6,642 nt of DNA, from the NCBI GenBank assembly GCA_002067635.1, contig MVRB01000203.1:1-6642 (forward strand), read 5' to 3'. The position numbers were made by a program, and so were the translations under genes. This document shows positions 5,844 through 6,642 of this stretch, in pieces. A model generated the notes under the pieces. That model was not told where the DNA came from, made no database searches, and saw nothing but the letters and a program-made list of their open reading frames with translations. Within the stretch, counting starts at the first letter, position 1, and every line of letters starts with the position of its first letter. The DNA comes from Methanomassiliicoccales archaeon PtaU1.Bin030. Its GTDB lineage: Archaea; Thermoplasmatota; Thermoplasmata; Methanomassiliicoccales; Methanomassiliicoccaceae.

Positions 5844-5881
5844 GATTCATCCAGATGATTCTTTCCGACCCAGGATATAAT
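5844..5881 (+). promoter_or_regulatory. Promoter of the second secreted-protein gene
   Basis: ATTCTTTCC (5858-5866), 9 nt, then TATAATGAT (from 5876) repeats the module of the first gene, 718 bp away. TATAA lies 40 nt before the TTG at 5916, against 38 nt for the first gene. The ATG at 5880 lies inside this TATA box and so cannot be on the mRNA. Confidence 0.6.
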
Positions 5882-5902
5882 GATAGGACTCTCCTCTTTC
5901 CC

Positions 5903-5907
5903 GGAGG
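5903..5907 (+). promoter_or_regulatory. Ribosome binding site that fixes a TTG start
   Basis: GGAGG, the strongest Shine-Dalgarno match in the region, ends 8 nt before the in-frame TTG at 5916. The nearby ATG at 5911 is in another frame and stops after two codons. Confidence 0.7.
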
Positions 5908-5915
5908 AAAATGGT

Positions 5916-6608
5916 TTGAGACCAAGAGCTAAAATAATGTCGATCGGGGCGGTCTCCGCCCTCCTGATCTCTGGGATCGCCTTCGCTCTCATGGCCTCGA
6001 CCGATGTCTCAGCGGAGGATAATAGTCCGGTGGTGACGGTCGGGGAAGAGGTCACGGACTCGAGCTATACGCTGACGGTCCATGTGGTCTGCATGGTGGA
6101 TGGTACCCCCATCATCCTTGAAGGCGTCAACGTCACGGTGTACACCGTGAACATCACCGAGGACGATGACACCACCACCATCGTCGTCCAGAACGTCGCC
6201 CAGGAACTGACCGATGCCGAAGGCAACGTGACCTTCGAGCTTCCGGAAGGTGAGTATATGGTGTGCGCTACCTACCAGGGCCTCTGCGGGTTCGGAGGGG
6301 TCAACCTGAGCGAGGACCATCTTAGCACCATCATGCTTCATGGAATCGGCTGGTGCCATGGGGACGATCAGAGCCTCAGGATCAGAGAGAGGGACAGCAG
6401 CTGCCCAGATGACGGATCTCCGAATGGGGGGCCCAATGCGACCAATGTGACATCAGGTGCGCGAGAGCGAGCTTGCGACGGGACATGCGACCGCGTCAGG
6501 CTGGTAAATGACGTCTCCCCATCGATGCCGTCACCAGCGTGCTGCGGTCAGACGGAAGCGGATAAGAAATTAGAGGATCTATCGAAGGCCATCACAGCGG
6601 TGGGCTGA
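5916..6608 (+). CDS. Secreted Cys-rich beta-sandwich protein, paralog 2 (TTG start)
   Basis: The frame is open from an ATG at 5880 (242 residues), but TTG at 5916 (230 residues) is preferred: GGAGG precedes it, the ATG falls in the TATA box, and the resulting N-terminus (MRPRAKIMSIGAVSALLISG) aligns with paralog 1 from its first residue. Residues 7-28 form the signal/anchor helix. The beta-sandwich core shows ILEGVNVTVYTVN (67-79), TDAEGNVTFELPEGEY (99-114) and YMVCA (114-118), with Cys117 at the same number as in paralog 1. Six sequons (Asn72, 79, 104, 130, 174, 177) imply heavy glycosylation. After about 150 comes a region absent from paralog 1, rich in Gly, Pro, Asn and Cys (9 cysteines in all, with Cys209-Cys210 adjacent), and a short charged C-terminal helix. 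There is no C-terminal anchor. It is an exported protein of unknown function. Confidence 0.8.
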   Translation: MRPRAKIMSIGAVSALLISGIAFALMASTDVSAEDNSPVVTVGEEVTDSSYTLTVHVVCMVDGTPIILEGVNVTVYTVNITEDDDTTTIVVQNVAQELTDAEGNVTFELPEGEYMVCATYQGLCGFGGVNLSEDHLSTIMLHGIGWCHGDDQSLRIRERDSSCPDDGSPNGGPNATNVTSGARERACDGTCDRVRLVNDVSPSMPSPACCGQTEADKKLEDLSKAITAVG

Positions 6609-6615
6609 ACCGCGG

Positions 6616-6642
6616 TCAAAACCACTTCAACTTTTTTTCCTT
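6616..6642 (+). terminator. 3'-end motif with T7 terminator, copy 2
   Basis: TCAAAACCACTT, then CAAC and a T7 run with CCTT, begins 8 nt after the stop of the second secreted-protein gene. It repeats the AAAACCACTT core of the first gene's 3' end. The T-run fits archaeal intrinsic termination, though the window ends here. Confidence 0.6.

Overview
The window reads as archaeal chromosomal DNA, most likely from the Thermoplasmatota and possibly a moderately GC-rich member of the Methanomassiliicoccales. That is an inference from several traits: an ACT-less homoserine dehydrogenase, AT-rich TATA-type promoter elements in front of genes, T-rich 3' ends without classical hairpins, a small winged-helix regulator of archaeal type paired with a membrane protein, and secreted proteins rich in N-glycosylation sequons. 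No 16S rRNA or other marker gene is present to settle the lineage.

Left half (1-3757, all on +): the last 24 codons of an unknown upstream gene, possibly an ACT-domain regulator, abut a GTG-initiated homoserine dehydrogenase with only an in-frame TAG between them. After a 102-nt leader with a small hairpin and a 12-codon mini-ORF comes a full-length citramalate synthase of the long CimA family. Homoserine dehydrogenase leads to threonine and methionine, and citramalate synthase opens the threonine-independent isoleucine route, so the pair is an amino-acid biosynthesis block. A P-loop protein of the HPr-kinase/PEP-carboxykinase-like type follows, apparently from its own leaderless promoter; its substrate is unknown.

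Middle (3758-5195): a gene-poor 200-nt stretch holds a perfect 16-bp palindrome, an A7/T7 tract and a doubtful 37-codon ORF. A minus-strand operon follows, made of a polytopic membrane protein with a Gly-rich loop and a winged-helix DNA-binding protein. The two genes overlap by ATGA and are probably translationally coupled.

Right half (5126-6642, +): two tandem genes encode diverged paralogous secreted proteins. They share an N-terminal signal/anchor helix, a Cna-B/carboxypeptidase-regulatory-like beta-sandwich core, a YM(I/V)CA motif at the same residue number, and many sequons and cysteines. The second gene very probably starts at a TTG (5916), 12 codons inside the longer reading frame.

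The most interesting signal is regulatory. The promoters of the membrane-protein/winged-helix operon and of both secreted-protein genes carry the same arrangement, an (A/T)-rich-TTTCC box, exactly 9 nt, then TATAA. The two secreted-protein genes also share about 38 bp of upstream sequence and a 3'-end motif. This suggests a small co-regulated surface module: membrane sensor, winged-helix regulator and two exported glycoproteins, with the winged-helix protein as a natural candidate for binding the shared box.
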